A stretch of DNA of 64,000 nucleotides from contig BDDD01002300.1 in the NCBI GenBank assembly GCA_001972305.1, positions 186,001-250,000 on the forward strand. Reading direction: 5' to 3'. Below the pieces are notes generated by a model that saw nothing but the letters and a program-made list of their open reading frames with translations, made no database searches and was not told where the DNA came from. The stretch comes from Cephalotus follicularis. Lineage: Eukaryota > Streptophyta > Magnoliopsida > Oxalidales > Cephalotaceae. Made by a program: the position numbers and the translations under genes. Positions 22,581-34,639 of this stretch are shown here, one piece after another; position 1 is the stretch's first letter, and the number at the start of each line of letters is the position of its first letter.

Positions 22581-25311
22581 TGTCACACCCCGTCTTTCCA
22601 GCATATAAAGTGGTAAGCAATCAACATAAGGTAATCCAGCTCATATGAAAATACCAATAATTTAAAACCTTCAGTAGCGGAAGCAATAACTTAAATGAGC
22701 CGAACATAAAAACACATCACGCATCCCATACTACGTGATGCCCGAAATCCAAACACAGCTGTTGATCACCCAAAACGGAGCGTGAAATAATACATCAATG
22801 CGAGATAACAATGTAAACCATGTTACAAATAATCTCAAATACATATCATGATAAATGTTCAACAACTCAAAATATAAAAAGAGAATATCCAAGCCTTCTC
22901 TTTATGTCTCCGTGCATGCTCCATATCAAGACTACTCCATCAATCTGTTACAGTAGGGGTTAGCCTTTGTCCTCACTCGGCTAAGTGAACAAATCCATAA
23001 ATACAGTTCGAGTCATAAGATAAAGAGTATCATGAATGAATGCATGATAAAGAGCCATGACATGTATTTTCTCAATAGTATACCATTGTATATAAAAATA
23101 TATGCATGCTCACAGTACAGGTATAACTCATAAGTTATATCAACACAGGTAGTAAATATGTTCCCAAAAGGGAACCAGACAAACCAGTCGTCATGACCGT
23201 CGTCACCTCCTGGCCCCAACGTCACGCACTCTTGCTTTAACCCAAATGGTATTGGAGCAAGTCCTCAGTAAGTTGTTTAGCATAGCAACTAAACCAACGA
23301 CAGGTTACTAGCACGGTGGCTAAGTAATCAACAGGTTATTAGCTCGGTGGCTAATAATCAAAAGGTTATTAGCACGATGGCCAATAATCAACAGGCACAA
23401 GCATTTCACAGTACAGGTCAAGCAATTACATATAATTACTTGATCAAATATATTTATGTAAAATATATTTTTTCGTTCACAGGTTGTAATAAGTCAATAA
23501 CTTAAAACAATACATTTCTCTGTCATTGGAAATACTTCCCCAATCATTTTGAAAACATATACAATTATACATTTTCATAAATACTTCGGTTTCATGATCA
23601 ATCCTTATAAAACATTCCTCAGTCATTTTGAAAATATATAAATTCATGTAATGACAATTATACATTTTCGTACAAAATGATTATTCAATCATGCAAGCTT
23701 TTCAAAATGGTTATCACTCTTTGGAAATCAACCATAATGCAAATCACAGTAACAATGCAACCATGTGCTCAGAATGCATCTAGGTTCGTTTCTAGAGTCG
23801 TTTCGGGTCTAACGGTTCTCATTTATGTGAAATCCTACTGTCCAGGAGGAAAGACGTCGATGTCATCCCCTTAGGTGTCGATGCCTTTTAGCCTAAAGCG
23901 TCAACCCTATGTACAAATATTTCCAGGCGTATCAGGATCAAAGACGTCGATGTCTTCTACAAAGACGTCGATGTCTTTTTCATACCAGAGGGTATCAGTT
24001 CGCAGCCTTGATTCTAAAGGGTAAAGTCCAACCTTTTAATCCCTCATAACAACGAATCTCACTCCATAAACGCATAAGGTATGCTACTGGTTAATAGGTA
24101 CACAACCATGACATCAAATTGAAACTAAACAGGCGATTCCATGTGGCTAAAATGACCATCTGGAACGAACATAACAGTTCATACAATTTCCCAGAAAAGG
24201 AGTCGATGTCTTTATAAAAGACGTCGATGTCTTTTACAACACAGAACGTGTTTTCCACAGTTTCAACACACCAAGCCATTTCTAAATCAATCCTTTACAC
24301 CAGCAACACACGTATTCATGTAACCATACATGCATAATAATCTCAGTTCGGTACAGTAACACTTCAACAAGTCCAGAATCACAATCCAGTCAATAACATG
24401 CAATTCATCATGCTATTTATTAACTTAGAACTCAAAATTGCATATATAAATCCATCACTTTCCCTTACCTTAATGTTCCAAGTTAGGAACTGGAAAGTCC
24501 ACCTCTTTAAGTTCCCACGTTCTGGCTACCAGCAGCTCCAAGATCCCTTAGCAACTGCCACCCACGAGCTCAAACCTCAAGCTTCAAGCAAACTCAAAAA
24601 AATGGTGGAACACACACACTGGTTTTCTTTCTCTCTTTCTTCTGGTGTTATAAAACGAGAGAGAGAGGTGGGGAAGGGTATTCTTATGCATATGACTCTC
24701 ACCTAACACCCTTCTTTTGTCATTTAACAGCTACCCCCGAGATCTCTCCCACTTCTAAGTCTTCTGCATTTCTTTTTGTTTTCTTTTCTTTTCTTCTGCA
24801 GGTGGCATGTTAGGATGGCATAAATCCTTGCATGTTCCATGTGAGGGTAGGTTTTAGTGCTCCTGGTCAGTACACAGACATGCTCAACACGTCGAATCGC
24901 ACTTGAAAAGGCATTAGGTAAAGCCCTTAAACAATTCCCTCCACATGTTATTCTGCCGACGAAGAACGTGCTGGCCATTCTTACAAAGGCGTCGACGTCT
25001 TTCCTTAGACGTCGATGTCTTTTCCAGTTTGTTTAGAAGGTGTCGATGCCTTCTTCCAATGTCGACGTGCATGTACTTTCAAACACGTGTGCCCTGGCTC
25101 CCAAAGGCGTCGACGTCTTTTCCAAAGACGTCGATGTCTTTGTCCCAGAATGTTGCCGTTTCAAGCTTTAACATACACATTCCATTACCAAAGTCATAAG
25201 TAGGGTTTGTAAGCATCTTTTGAGTCCAAAACTCAACATTCTCATTAAATCAAGTTTAATGATTACATCATAAATGGAAATATTACATTCAGGAAAATAC
25301 CGGGCGTTACA
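22581..25311 (-). mobile_element. Solo LTR C (E-family chromovirus LTR) in B
   Basis: A 2,731-bp LTR with no coding sequence. On the minus strand it runs TGTAACGCCCGGTATTTTC to GGGGTGTGACA. Its ends match the LTRs of element E (36110, 42960), and its inner part matches 44393-45154. The target duplication CCTAT is at 22576-22580 and 25312-25316. A single LTR with a clean duplication is the product of recombination between the two LTRs of a former full element. Palindromes of the GACGTCGATGTCTTT type lie at 23850-23975, 24200-24236 and 24985-25140. Confidence 0.92.
23282..23400 (-). repeat. Tandem repeat of about 33 bp inside solo LTR C
   Basis: Three to four copies of a unit like AACAGGTTATTAGCACGGTGG, each ending in TAA(T/G)TAATCAA-type sequence. 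The related LTR piece at 44393 has fewer copies. Confidence 0.7.
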
Positions 25312-25316
25312 CCTAT

Positions 25317-25873
25317 GGCCTTGATATGTTTAGGACTATCCTAGTAACTCACCGCTTAGGGACGGTTGATATACTGAAGCTGTCCACAATTGGCATTCAT
25401 GCATATAACATGTCATGTATATATATCTGTTATATTTGTTGCATGCATAGCATATAGTGTAGCCTACATAGCCATGGGTTGCTGACCCATTGTCATAATG
25501 GGTCAGGTTCAGGTTCAGGTATAGGTGGTGCACCGCAGTGAAGCAGCTCGAGACGGATTAGGCTTTCTAGACAGATCTTGGTTAGCGGTTTAGATTGTGC
25601 TATCAACCTTGTGTATAAGATTGGATGTATAAGAGACATTTGTATTTCGACTTTTGACCTGCCGACTTATGGCAATGCTTAAGATATGTATGTTGATGTT
25701 ATGGATATGGTTGAGCTTGTCTTCTAATATTGATGATTATCTTCCGCATGCATATGGTATTTAAAGTTTTAAATTTTATAGAAGTTTTGGAATATGATAT
25801 GTATGGATTGATTGAATGGATGGAATATCACGCGTTAGACCTTGGGGCTTTCCCCGGGGTTCGGAGCGTGACA
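25317..25873 (+). repeat. 3' LTR of B, right part
   Basis: Continues after solo LTR C and ends CGGAGCGTGACA. TTATG at 25874-25878 repeats the bases before the 5' LTR. Confidence 0.88.
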
Positions 25874-26097
25874 TTATGAGTTCATTGAAGTGGCTCGCTA
25901 TAAGAAGACCTGTATGGAGTTTACTTATATATCAGACATGCTTCTTGTATTACAGTAGTGTGAGTCATCCTTAGACCTGAGCCACCACTAGGTGTCTTGT
26001 GTAAAAGACATCATACTTTGATGATACTTAAGTACTTCTTCTAACCATAAGGAGTATACAGGTATTAGTTGGCTCTGGTAGATTATGCATGGATATA
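25874..26097 (+). repeat. LTR-like segment I, right half
   Basis: Continues segment I from 5990 across the B insertion (AGTTCATTGAAGTGGCTCG onward). No coding sequence. The border with the next LTR is approximate. Confidence 0.45.
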
Positions 26098-28008
26098 TGT
26101 TGAAAGGCCCATGTTATGGGCGTTTATAATTGTTTATATTGATATGGTATTGTACCCTATTGTTTTTACGGATGGTATGGATTGTATATTATATTATGGT
26201 AATTTCTCTTTCATGGATGTTTATGGGAGATGGGATTCGATGGAACCTAGGGTGAGTTTTTGGGTTTTTCACCCAAGGAAGCCTATATATAGGCAAGTTG
26301 ACTATTCTATTCTCATTTTTCTCTTCTTCTTTAAGTTCTAGAGAGATAGTAAATGAGGGAGTTAGAGAGATAGAGGTAAGAATCAAGCAAGGAAGGAGCC
26401 ATTGGATTTGTGGTGGAGTATAGAACTTGAAGGAATGATCAGATCAAGGATTTAACAGCAAATCCTTCTAGATCTACATCTCAACAGTTTTGAGGTAGGT
26501 TCAACATATATGTTTTGAATTCATACATAGTACTGGATTGAATAAATTATAGGGTTATGGATTGATAGATTTATGCTAGATGAATGAGTTAGGGTGATTG
26601 TTACGGTCAATAACTTATTAAAATGGAAATCAGAGAGAGAATTGAGAGTTTGAGGTTTATAGGTCTAATCTCTTCTCTCTCTCGATTATGGATCCATAGG
26701 TATGGATCTAGGGGTTTAAAGTTGTTTTTAAGCTGTAATCGACCATTGGAGATTCTAGCTTCCTTTGGATCGAGTTTTAAAGGGATTTTGGACTATTAAA
26801 CAGCAGAACAACAAGTTTTGCAAACTCCATAACTGTCAGCGCTTTTGTTAAAGCGCCAACGCTTCCGCAAATGCATAAACAACCAATACTTGGCTATAAC
26901 ACGCAAAGCGACGACGCTTTGTCATAGCGTCAGCGCTTTGCCTAGCATTAACCATCGACGCTTTTGAGCAAACTGTCAGCGCTTTGGCCAAGCGCTAAAC
27001 CGTCGACGCTTTGTACAAAGGGTTGGTGCTTTGCTGCCCTGTTTTTATACGAAATGGACTATTTTAACCCCCTTTTAACTCCAAACTCTTTTATCTCTAA
27101 ATGGGTCCTATAGGAAGCCTCCCTAAGGCCTTGTAACCTATATGAACCCTCTTTTAACATAATTGATCTTTGAATCAATATTTAAAGTGAATTTCAAGGA
27201 AGTTTCTTTTAAAGAGTTTTATTAACTCCGATAGGGAGCGAAATACGGAAAACGGTCTTGACGGATAAATCCCATGAGATCCTTTACGGGTAGGTCCCTA
27301 TCCCTTAAAAGTGATTTTTTTATGGTATTACGGGTTTTCTGTTATGGGCTATATTTGTTATTGTTTGAGACTTGATGAGATAACCCATTCATAATCTTCA
27401 TTTACGTCATGAAGGTTGTGGGATTAACGGAACATCCCTTTAAGGGTGAACCTACGGGGACACTGCATTGTGGATGTAATTACGAAAATACAGTACGAAA
27501 CAGAATTACGAAAATACGGTACGGAAACTGAACAAATTATGTTACGGTACGGTAGGGTTGATGTGGTCAGTGTTATCTCGACCCCATATGGCTATGACAC
27601 AGAGAGTGCATACACAGTGGATGTACTATCTCGAACCAGAGAGGCAGAGTGGTACCTATATCTTACGAACTGTTTATACCTATCTGAAGAATTAAATTTA
27701 TACTGTAAGTACACGATTGTGCAGTAACATGTCGAACAATAGGAAACAGGTTTAAACCAATTTTAAATATTCAACCTAGACGAAGTATGTAAAGTTTGAG
27801 TTTTTATATGAATTAGTTACAAATTACCAGAAATTAAAGCATGCAAAGCTATTAGATTAACAATATAAGAAATATACTGAATAAAATACGTAATATAAAA
27901 TCGGTTTTAGGGTATGGAAATTGATCATCAATTGTATTGAGAACTCACTTACTTTGATCGTGCAGACCTTGATAATCAACAGTTTCTAGGTCAATACAGA
28001 GCGTGACG
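26098..28008 (+). repeat. LTR H, diverged relative of the B LTR
   Basis: About 1.9 kb related to the B LTR: the CACCCAAGGAAGCCTATATA box, TAGAACTTGAAGG, GGTAGGTTCAACATATATG, and a CCATATGGCTATGACACAG block align in order with 14200-15900. It ends GAGCGTGACG, like B's GAGCGTGACA. No coding sequence is attached, so it is a solo LTR or LTR fragment; no target duplication was found. GCGTCGACGC-like motifs cluster at 26837-27025 (for example ACCGTCGACGCTTTG near 26999). Confidence 0.6.
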
Positions 28009-28009
28009 T

Positions 28010-28971
28010 TTATGACAAATCGTATGAGTAGACATCCAATGATTTCATGCAGACACCATTCATTCAAAAAAATTATTATTCACGGACAAAGTGTATGTGG
28101 ATTTTAATCAAACATACAAAGTGTGTTTGAAGTCAAAAAATTGAAGAACAAATCAAAGGTTCAAGGATTTTTATTGATTGAGTTTCTCAGTACATCTAGG
28201 TGTTGTTCTAACCCTAAAAACCTAAGAAAGTTAGCTAGAACCACCATTGAAATTAATCTGGAAAAAAGGAGAAGTAACATTCGGCCTCTCTCTTTAGGGT
28301 TTCTTCTTTCTTTTCTTTATATTCTTACAATCGTGCGCAAGAAAGGAAAGAAAACCAAAAGGAAAGAAAAATCCCTCAATATTATTATTAATTAAAATAT
28401 TACAATCAAAATTTCCTAAAATACAAAGTTAGCACACTAGTTTGCGCTTGCACGCGTTGACGCCCAAATGTTGGCGCTGACATCTACGAATAGCATTGAC
28501 GTAAATGTCACACCTTTCTTGTTGCGCGTTAACAATTATGGCTTCCGTTTGAAATGAGCAACTTTTGGCGTTAACGACTTAAGCATGGCGTTGACACCCT
28601 CCTTGTTGCACGTTAACAATTATGGCTTATATTTGAATTGAGCAACTTTTGGCGTCGACGACTTAAGCATGGCGTTGACGCAAATGTTGTTCAATTTCCA
28701 GCACGTTAACATACATGATCATGGAGTTAACGAAAATCATCCTGAAGCCTAGAATCATGCGCAAGCCCAACACGTTAATGCCAATAATATTGGCGTTGAC
28801 GCCAATGGTCCAGATATGCATAATTTGGCATGTTTGAACTTTGTTAACATGCTTTCGACCCTCTTTTCCCATTTTACCCTAAACATCAATAAAAACAATC
28901 GAAGTAGTCTGTTCCAGGCATAAAAACATAATAAATAGGTCCTTAAAAATAAAATGTTTTTATACTGAACA
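28010..28971 (-). repeat. 3' LTR of the Tat/Athila-type element
   Basis: On the minus strand it starts TGTTCAGTATAAAAAC at 28971, right after the PPT, and runs to about 28010, where the border is uncertain. Motifs of the GCGTTGACGCAAATG and GGCGTCGACGACTT type fill 28455-28805. A TATA-like ATATAAAG lies near 28318. Confidence 0.55.
28510..28680 (-). repeat. Tandem duplication, 84-bp period, in the Tat-type LTR
   Basis: Two adjacent copies containing CTTGTTGC(G/A)CGTTAACAAT and GACTTAAGCATGGCGTTGAC; the first blocks start at 28518 and 28602. Confidence 0.7.
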
Positions 28972-30127
28972 AATACCCCCATACTTAAACAATGCTCGCC
29001 CTCAAGCAAATGAAACGAAAAACTAAAACAATAAAACAAAAACCATAACTCGCTTTCGTAGGAATCACGATTGCATTTAGCATATGCAACAAGCCTTTAA
29101 ACCCTTAAGTTTCCCTAGTAGACGAGTTGTGTCTCGTGAGTGTTTTCAAAGAATAAACACACAAAATTCAATTCATCATAACTTTGTCAATAGGCAAAAT
29201 GTATTTTCACTTAAAAATTTGTAGGCAACCCGATACTTGAATTTATTATCTTGTTCCAAATTCTAAAATCATAACACATCTCAATTACGGAGCTTTACTA
29301 AATTATCTGTTATCCACACTGTTTCCTGATCAAGATACGAATTCTTAGTTACATGAAATCCTACTTTGGAGTCAAACAAAGAACTTTAGTGCTAACACTT
29401 TTTTTTTTGTATTTTATTGAACTCATTCCTCCACTTCTATTGGTTTGAATGACATGGATGGAGCATACACCAGACACCAAAATTACTAAGTAGCGTTAGA
29501 TTTTACAACAATTTGCACATGAGATCAATAAAAATTTTACCCACTTAAATTCGTGCAATGTCTTAATCTCTTAAGCTTTCTATAAGACCCATGTAGCGAG
29601 TTTTGGACCAATTACTCTAAAGCCAATTGGCTTTAAGGAACTAGGTGTAGAACACTCCTAAGGCTTACTTACTCGAATCAAATAGGCTACAGACCAAGAC
29701 TGAATTTAAACAAGTAAAATGTATATTTATTGTTTTTTTAATGCAAGAACATCAATTCTTTGTCCTACCTCCTTACTAAGATCTATGAAACTTTGAAGAT
29801 ACAGAAGATCGATCTATTTTCTTTTCTTTTCTCTCTTTTTTCATAACTCCTACCTTGAGATGTATTCCTTTTATTTTCTTTGACAACAAAATTTTTATCA
29901 TTTCTCCTACGGGGTTTCTATTATTTCTATGTACATCAACATTTACTCCTACTTTCAAAATTAAAACGAACTTTGGTCCTCCCCCCCTCCCCCATACTGA
30001 GACCTTGCATTGTCCACAATGCACTAAAAATCAACTATAGAAATAACAATGAAAGAGAAAGAAATATATGTGAAATAATGAAATAAATAAAATAACAATA
30101 AATAATAGGGAAGAGGTTTACCAAATA
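28972..30127 (-). other. 3' noncoding region and PPT of the Tat-type element
   Basis: About 1.15 kb between the pol end and the LTR. It is too short for the env-like gene of Athila elements and has no recognisable one. On the minus strand AAGTATGGGGGTATT at 28986-28972 is the PPT, next to the LTR. Confidence 0.6.
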
Positions 30128-30130
30128 AGA

Positions 30131-32023
30131 TCATGGAAGCTCGAAATAAAGAGGCTCATGAAAGTCCACGGCCTCTTCCATTGGTGCAGCCGGAAACTCT
30201 AAAAACTTCTTCAATCGCTGCCCGTTCACCTTGAATGCTTCTTCAGTACCTGGCTTAACAATCTCAAAAACACCATGTGAGAAAATAGTTTGAACAATAT
30301 AAGGACATTCCCAACGGGATCTCAGTTTTCCAAGAAACATGTGTAACCGAGAATTGTACAAAAGAACCTTGTCACCGACTGCAAATGTTTTCCTCAAAAT
30401 CCTTGCATCATGAAAGGCTTTGGTCTTTTCTTTGGATATCTTAGCATTGTCATATGCATTATTTCGGATCTCTTCCAACTCAGAGAGTTGGAGAGCACGA
30501 TGAGTACCCGCATTGGAACGATCAAAATTAAATTGCTTAATGGCTCAAAATGCCCGATGTTCTAATTCCACTGGAAGATGACACGCTTTACCGTACATAA
30601 TCTGGTAAGGAGCTTGACCAAGGTCTGTTTTCAAGGCTGTCCGATAAGCCCACGGAGCATCCACAAGTTGAGTGGACCAATCCTTTCAGTTGGGGTTGAC
30701 TGTTTTTTCAAGGATTTGCTTAATTTGGTAATTGGATACCTCAACTTGCCCATTAGTTTGAGGATGATAAGGCATGGAAGGTTTGTGAGTAATCCCATAT
30801 CTTTTCATAAGGGCCTCAAAAGAAAGATTGCAAAAATGGGTACCCCTATCACTGATGATGGCTCGTGGGGTACCAAACCTAGAACAGATATATTCCTTAA
30901 GGAACTTGACAACTACAGAGTTGTCATTGGTTCGACAAGGTATCGGCTCAATCCACTTTGAGACATAGTCAACAGCCAGTAGGATATATAAATTCCCAAA
31001 GGAGTTGGGAAAACGACCCATGAAATCAATGCCCAAAACAACAAAAATCTATAATGTCAAAATCGGAGTTAAAGGCATCATATTCCTCTTAGTCACACGG
31101 CCTAAAGATTGACAAGACACACAAGCCCTGCAGTACTGAAAAGCATCTTTGAAAAGACTCGACCAATAAAATCCACACTATAATACTTTGGCCACCGTCT
31201 TAGTTGGGCCAAAATGGCCATCACAAACCTGGTCATGACAAAAATATAGAATTGAAAGATGTTCATGATTAGGAATGCATCTTCACACAATTTGGTCAGG
31301 GCACGCTTTAAAGAGATACGAGTCATCCCAGAAGAAATGTTTAACTTGAGAAAGAAAACGACACTTATCTTGAGCAGACCATTCTGATGTTATGATTCCA
31401 GTAACAAGATAATTGACTATATCTGTATACCATGGTTCACTCTCGACGCGCATAAGTTGCTCATCAGAAAAAATTTCATTAATAGGCCCTTGACCTCTGG
31501 CACATTAGAGAGACGAGATAAGTGGTCTGCCACCAAATCCTCAGTCCCTTTCTTGTCCCTAATTTCAACATCAAACTCTTGAAGTAGCAAAACCCAATGA
31601 ATGAGACGCACTTTCGCATCTTTCTTGCCTACTAGATACTGAATCGCAGCATGATCAGTGTAAACAATGACGTGTGATCCTAGTAAATACAACCGGAATT
31701 TTTCTAGTGCAAAAACTATAGCTAAAAACTCCTTCTCTGTAGTTGTGTAATTCAATTGCGCGTTTCAGAGGGTTCTATTGGCATAGTAGATGACGTGGGG
31801 TAATTTATTTATTCTCTAACTGAGAACAGCTCCTATTGAATTTTTTGACGCATCACACATGATTTCAAAGGGCTCAGACCATAAGGGTGCCTGAATGATA
31901 GGAGCACTGGTCAGCTCATTCTTTAAGAATTCAAAAGCGTCAAGGCACTCCTGAGAGAAAACAAACCCTTGATCCTTTACTGGGAGCGATGTCAAAGGTC
32001 ACGCCACCAGACTAAAATTTTGA
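30131..32023 (-). pseudogene. Tat-type RNase H and integrase
   Basis: From 31755 downward: RNase H ([50 protein letters not shown]). Integrase core at 31036-30686 has [31 protein letters not shown] and [12 protein letters not shown]. The integrase C-terminal end at 30478-30131 has ARILRKTFAVGDKVLLYNS and ends FELP. The last domain is the GPF/GKL-type segment of Tat/Athila, not a chromodomain. Integrase cuts and joins the cDNA to the chromosome. It is a decayed copy. Confidence 0.85.
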
Positions 32024-32129
32024 ATGAATGTAATGACCAGAAAGTTTAATTAGAGATATTATTTATGCAAATATGATTTCTGTTGTTGAGATTAGCAAAT
32101 GCTATAAGGGACCCGTAATATGACCCTAA

Positions 32130-32225
32130 CGCTTGGAGGGATTCCGGGGTTCCACTCCCCGGTGAGCGGATGGGGGGTCCCACTGCCCGGACAGCGGGCA
32201 GAGGCTCGGGAGCAGCGCCCCCGGA
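32130..32225 (+). repeat. GC-rich block in D LTR
   Basis: About 95 bases of mostly G and C (CACTCCCCGGTGAGCGG, GCAGCGCCCCCGG) in an AT-rich LTR, with inverted CCCGG/CCGGG pieces that could fold. It is repeated at 59025-59121. Confidence 0.75.
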
Positions 32226-32731
32226 AGAAAATTTAATTTGGATATTTGTTTTAGATTGGAACATTTTGAAGTCATTATTTATGGATATACAGTAGATATA
32301 TGATTATTTTAAGGGTTGTACTGTGTGCCGTAAGCATGTTTGCATGTCTTGGGACGTTGAAATCATCAACTGCCTATTTTAAAGCATCGACAGTTTGGTG
32401 AAATGCCATTAAGCATCGACAGTTTGGCTTCTTTTGTGGGTACCAAAATTTTGAGTTAAAGCGTTGACAGTTTGTTAAAGTGTAATGGTGAAAGCGGCGA
32501 CACTTTCAAGCGTTAATTTTCCTTTATTACGCGTCAAACGGCAGCGCTTAGAGGGCAAAGCGATAGCACTTTGGGACTTAAGCGGCTACGCTTAGCTCTT
32601 AACCGCCGACGCTTTAATAAAAAGGACGTGTGTCGCACAACGGATGGAAGAGAAGCGCTGCCATGCGGTAAAAAAATGCCAAGTGTCACTTTCTGATGCA
32701 AGGGGGTGACGTTGGGCGGCTGAAGACTGCC

Positions 32732-32739
32732 TATAAATA
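32732..32739 (+). promoter_or_regulatory. TATA box of D 5' LTR
   Basis: TATAAATA in GCCTATAAATACCCCATTC, about 110 bases after the GCGTCGAC-type motif cluster and about 25 bases before the purine-rich leader. In the 3' LTR the same place reads TATTAATA (near 59650). Confidence 0.65.
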
Positions 32740-32765
32740 CCCCATTCGGCTTCATTGCTCAGCAC

Positions 32766-32926
32766 ACGGAGAAAGAGAGAAGAGGCAGATGGAAGAGAGA
32801 GAAGAAGAGAAGAAGAAAGGGAGAGAAAGAAGAAGAGAGGGAGAGAAAGAGAGAAAGGAGAAGGAGAGAAAGAAGGAGAGGAAAGAGAGGAGAAGAGAAA
32901 AAGAAGGGGATTTCTGCTGAGATTTC
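32766..32926 (+). repeat. Purine-only leader in D LTR
   Basis: About 160 bases of almost pure A and G (GAGAGAAGAAGAGAAG and similar), starting just after the TATA box and so probably at the 5' end of the transcript. It recurs at 59692-59828. Confidence 0.7.
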
Positions 32927-33844
32927 AGTATAGGAGGTAGTCAAGTGTAGACAAAGGATGAAGGACTTTAAAGTAAGGTAAGGATTCCGATCTTTTTCCA
33001 AAGTATCAAATGTTTTTATCCTGAAATATGGATTCCTATTCATTTTAAAAAATATCAAATGTTTTTATTCTGCAGTAACCTCTTTTGTCAAAAATATTTT
33101 TATGCTCATTTTTCCGAATTATTCTAACTTTTATGCCAAAGTATTTTCTACAACTTATTACTATGTTTTATGTATTCCCAAACTCTGCCAAATTCTCGGA
33201 AAAAATTATATGTTCCATATTAAAAAAGTTATGTAAGGATTCCTAATCACCTTTCCGAAGTATTTTATGGTGGTAAGGAAAAATGCTATTTTTTTATATC
33301 AAAGTATTTTACGAAAATTTTATATTTTTACCAAAGTATTTTATACTTATTTTAAAGTATTTTCTGGAAAATTATTATTATTATCATTTTACAAAAATGT
33401 TTTCAAATGTTTTATGAAATGGTTTTAAACTCAGTTTTTCAAATGTTTTTTTAAATGTTTTACGAAATGGTTTTTAAACTCAGCTTTTCAAAATGTTTTC
33501 CAAATGTTTTCAAAATGTTTTCAAATGTTTTACAAAATTGTTTTATTAATGCTTTGAGCTGATCACTCGAAGTATTAAGAAATGTTTTTACAAAATGAGA
33601 AAACGCAACGAACTGAGATGAACAACTACTAAATTGCGATCCAGGGAGGATTAATCTAGTAAAAGATTAATGTTATAAGCGGAGAGTGCTCACGGGCATC
33701 CATGTGATGTAAGTTGGTGATCGGGGTTGTGCACCTTGCCCCGGTGACTGGTTCAATTGGGTTTGTTTTTATGTTTTTATGACCCCTCAGTTATTTTGGA
33801 AAAGTTCTGTTTCATGAGATATGAACAGAAAAGAATGTGATTTT

Positions 33845-33970
33845 TAAAAGGAAATGATTTTCAAAATGTGTTTCAAAAAGATTTTCAAAATGTTTTTCAA
33901 AAGGATTTTCGAAATGTTTTTTAAAAGGATTTTCGAAATGTTTTCAAAAGGATTTTAACGATGTTTTCAA
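33845..33970 (+). repeat. Tandem ATGTTTTTCAAAAGGATTTTC repeats in D 5' LTR
   Basis: Four to five units of about 22-24 bases with the core TTTTCAAAAGGATTTTCGAA. The 3' LTR has only about two (60718-60775), so the array changed copy number after insertion or before it in one LTR. Confidence 0.65.
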
Positions 33971-34639
33971 AAGTATGGCTTTATTATATGCCAATATTTT
34001 CAAAAAGGAATGTTTTTATAACTATGATTCTTACTGGGCTATTTGAGCTCACTCCTTTCAATGTTTTGTTTTCACCTAAAATTTTTCCAGGAAATGATCG
34101 AAGGTGGAATTGCGAGTTTTAGAGGAAGTTCGTAAAGGAAATTTTGGAAAGAAAGTATGGTTTTGTATCAACTGCTTTTGACATAACGAGTTTATGTTTC
34201 AGCTGTATAACGGTGTTAGGACAAGTCTATGTTTTCCGCTGTGCAAGGTATTATGACAAATGACGTGTAGACATATATGTATAGAAATGAAGGCTATAAT
34301 TACGACGTTTTCATAATTTGTTGTTGTTTAGAAGTTGGTGCTAAAAGTTATAGAATATATATTTGAGGTTTTTAATTCTGCGATAAATTATTACGAATAT
34401 GATAATTCTTAAGTAATAAGGATATTTGAAGATATCAAGTTATCAATTATGAGGTGATGTTTCCGCTGTGAAATGAAATATGACAAGCTATGTATAAAGG
34501 TAAAGGTAAATGAAAGGACTCTTCCAATGAGAGTTGTGATGTTGAAAATTGTAAAGACATATTTGAGATTATGAGAAATTAATGGTAAATGTTAGTAATA
34601 AGTAAAATTGTTATATGGAAAAAAGAAATGATAATGTTA

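Larger units (their letters stand above)
5991..25873 (+). mobile_element. Chromovirus B (Ty3/gypsy, Tekay/Del-like) with nested insertions
   Basis: The element has 5' LTR, gag, protease, RT, RNase H, integrase, chromodomain, PPT and 3' LTR in gypsy order. Its ends are TGTAAGCC and GCGTGACA, with target duplication TTATG at 5986-5990 and 25874-25878. Two elements sit inside it: a SIRE-like Copia in the 5' LTR (6083-14140) and solo LTR C in the 3' LTR (22581-25311). Aligned parts of its two LTRs differ by roughly 8% by eye over 160 bases, older than its nested Copia (about 3%). It is broken, with on the order of ten or more breaks in the coding part. Confidence 0.92.
32029..34636 (+). repeat. 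5' LTR of D
   Basis: Starts TGTAATGACCAGAAAG. In order: a GC-rich block (32130-32225), GCGTCGACAG-type motifs (32380-32620), a TATA box CTATAAATACCCC (32731-32743), a purine-only leader (32766-32926) and A/T-rich ATGTTTTCAAAA repeats. It stops matching the 3' LTR near 34636, so it is somewhat shorter than the 2,875-bp 3' LTR. Confidence 0.85.

Noticed and set aside
26098-28008. A complete solo LTR with target duplication for segment H
   Set aside because: ATATA on the left does not match the bases after 28008, so only an LTR relative is claimed.
29776-30086. Small frames between Tat-type pol and its LTR as an env-like gene
   Set aside because: Too short, no signal peptide or membrane segment, and not conserved in style with Athila env-like proteins.
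32696-32940. Frames rich in E, R and K over the purine tract (also minus-strand S/F/L-rich frames)
   Set aside because: Low-complexity translation of the purine-only LTR leader.
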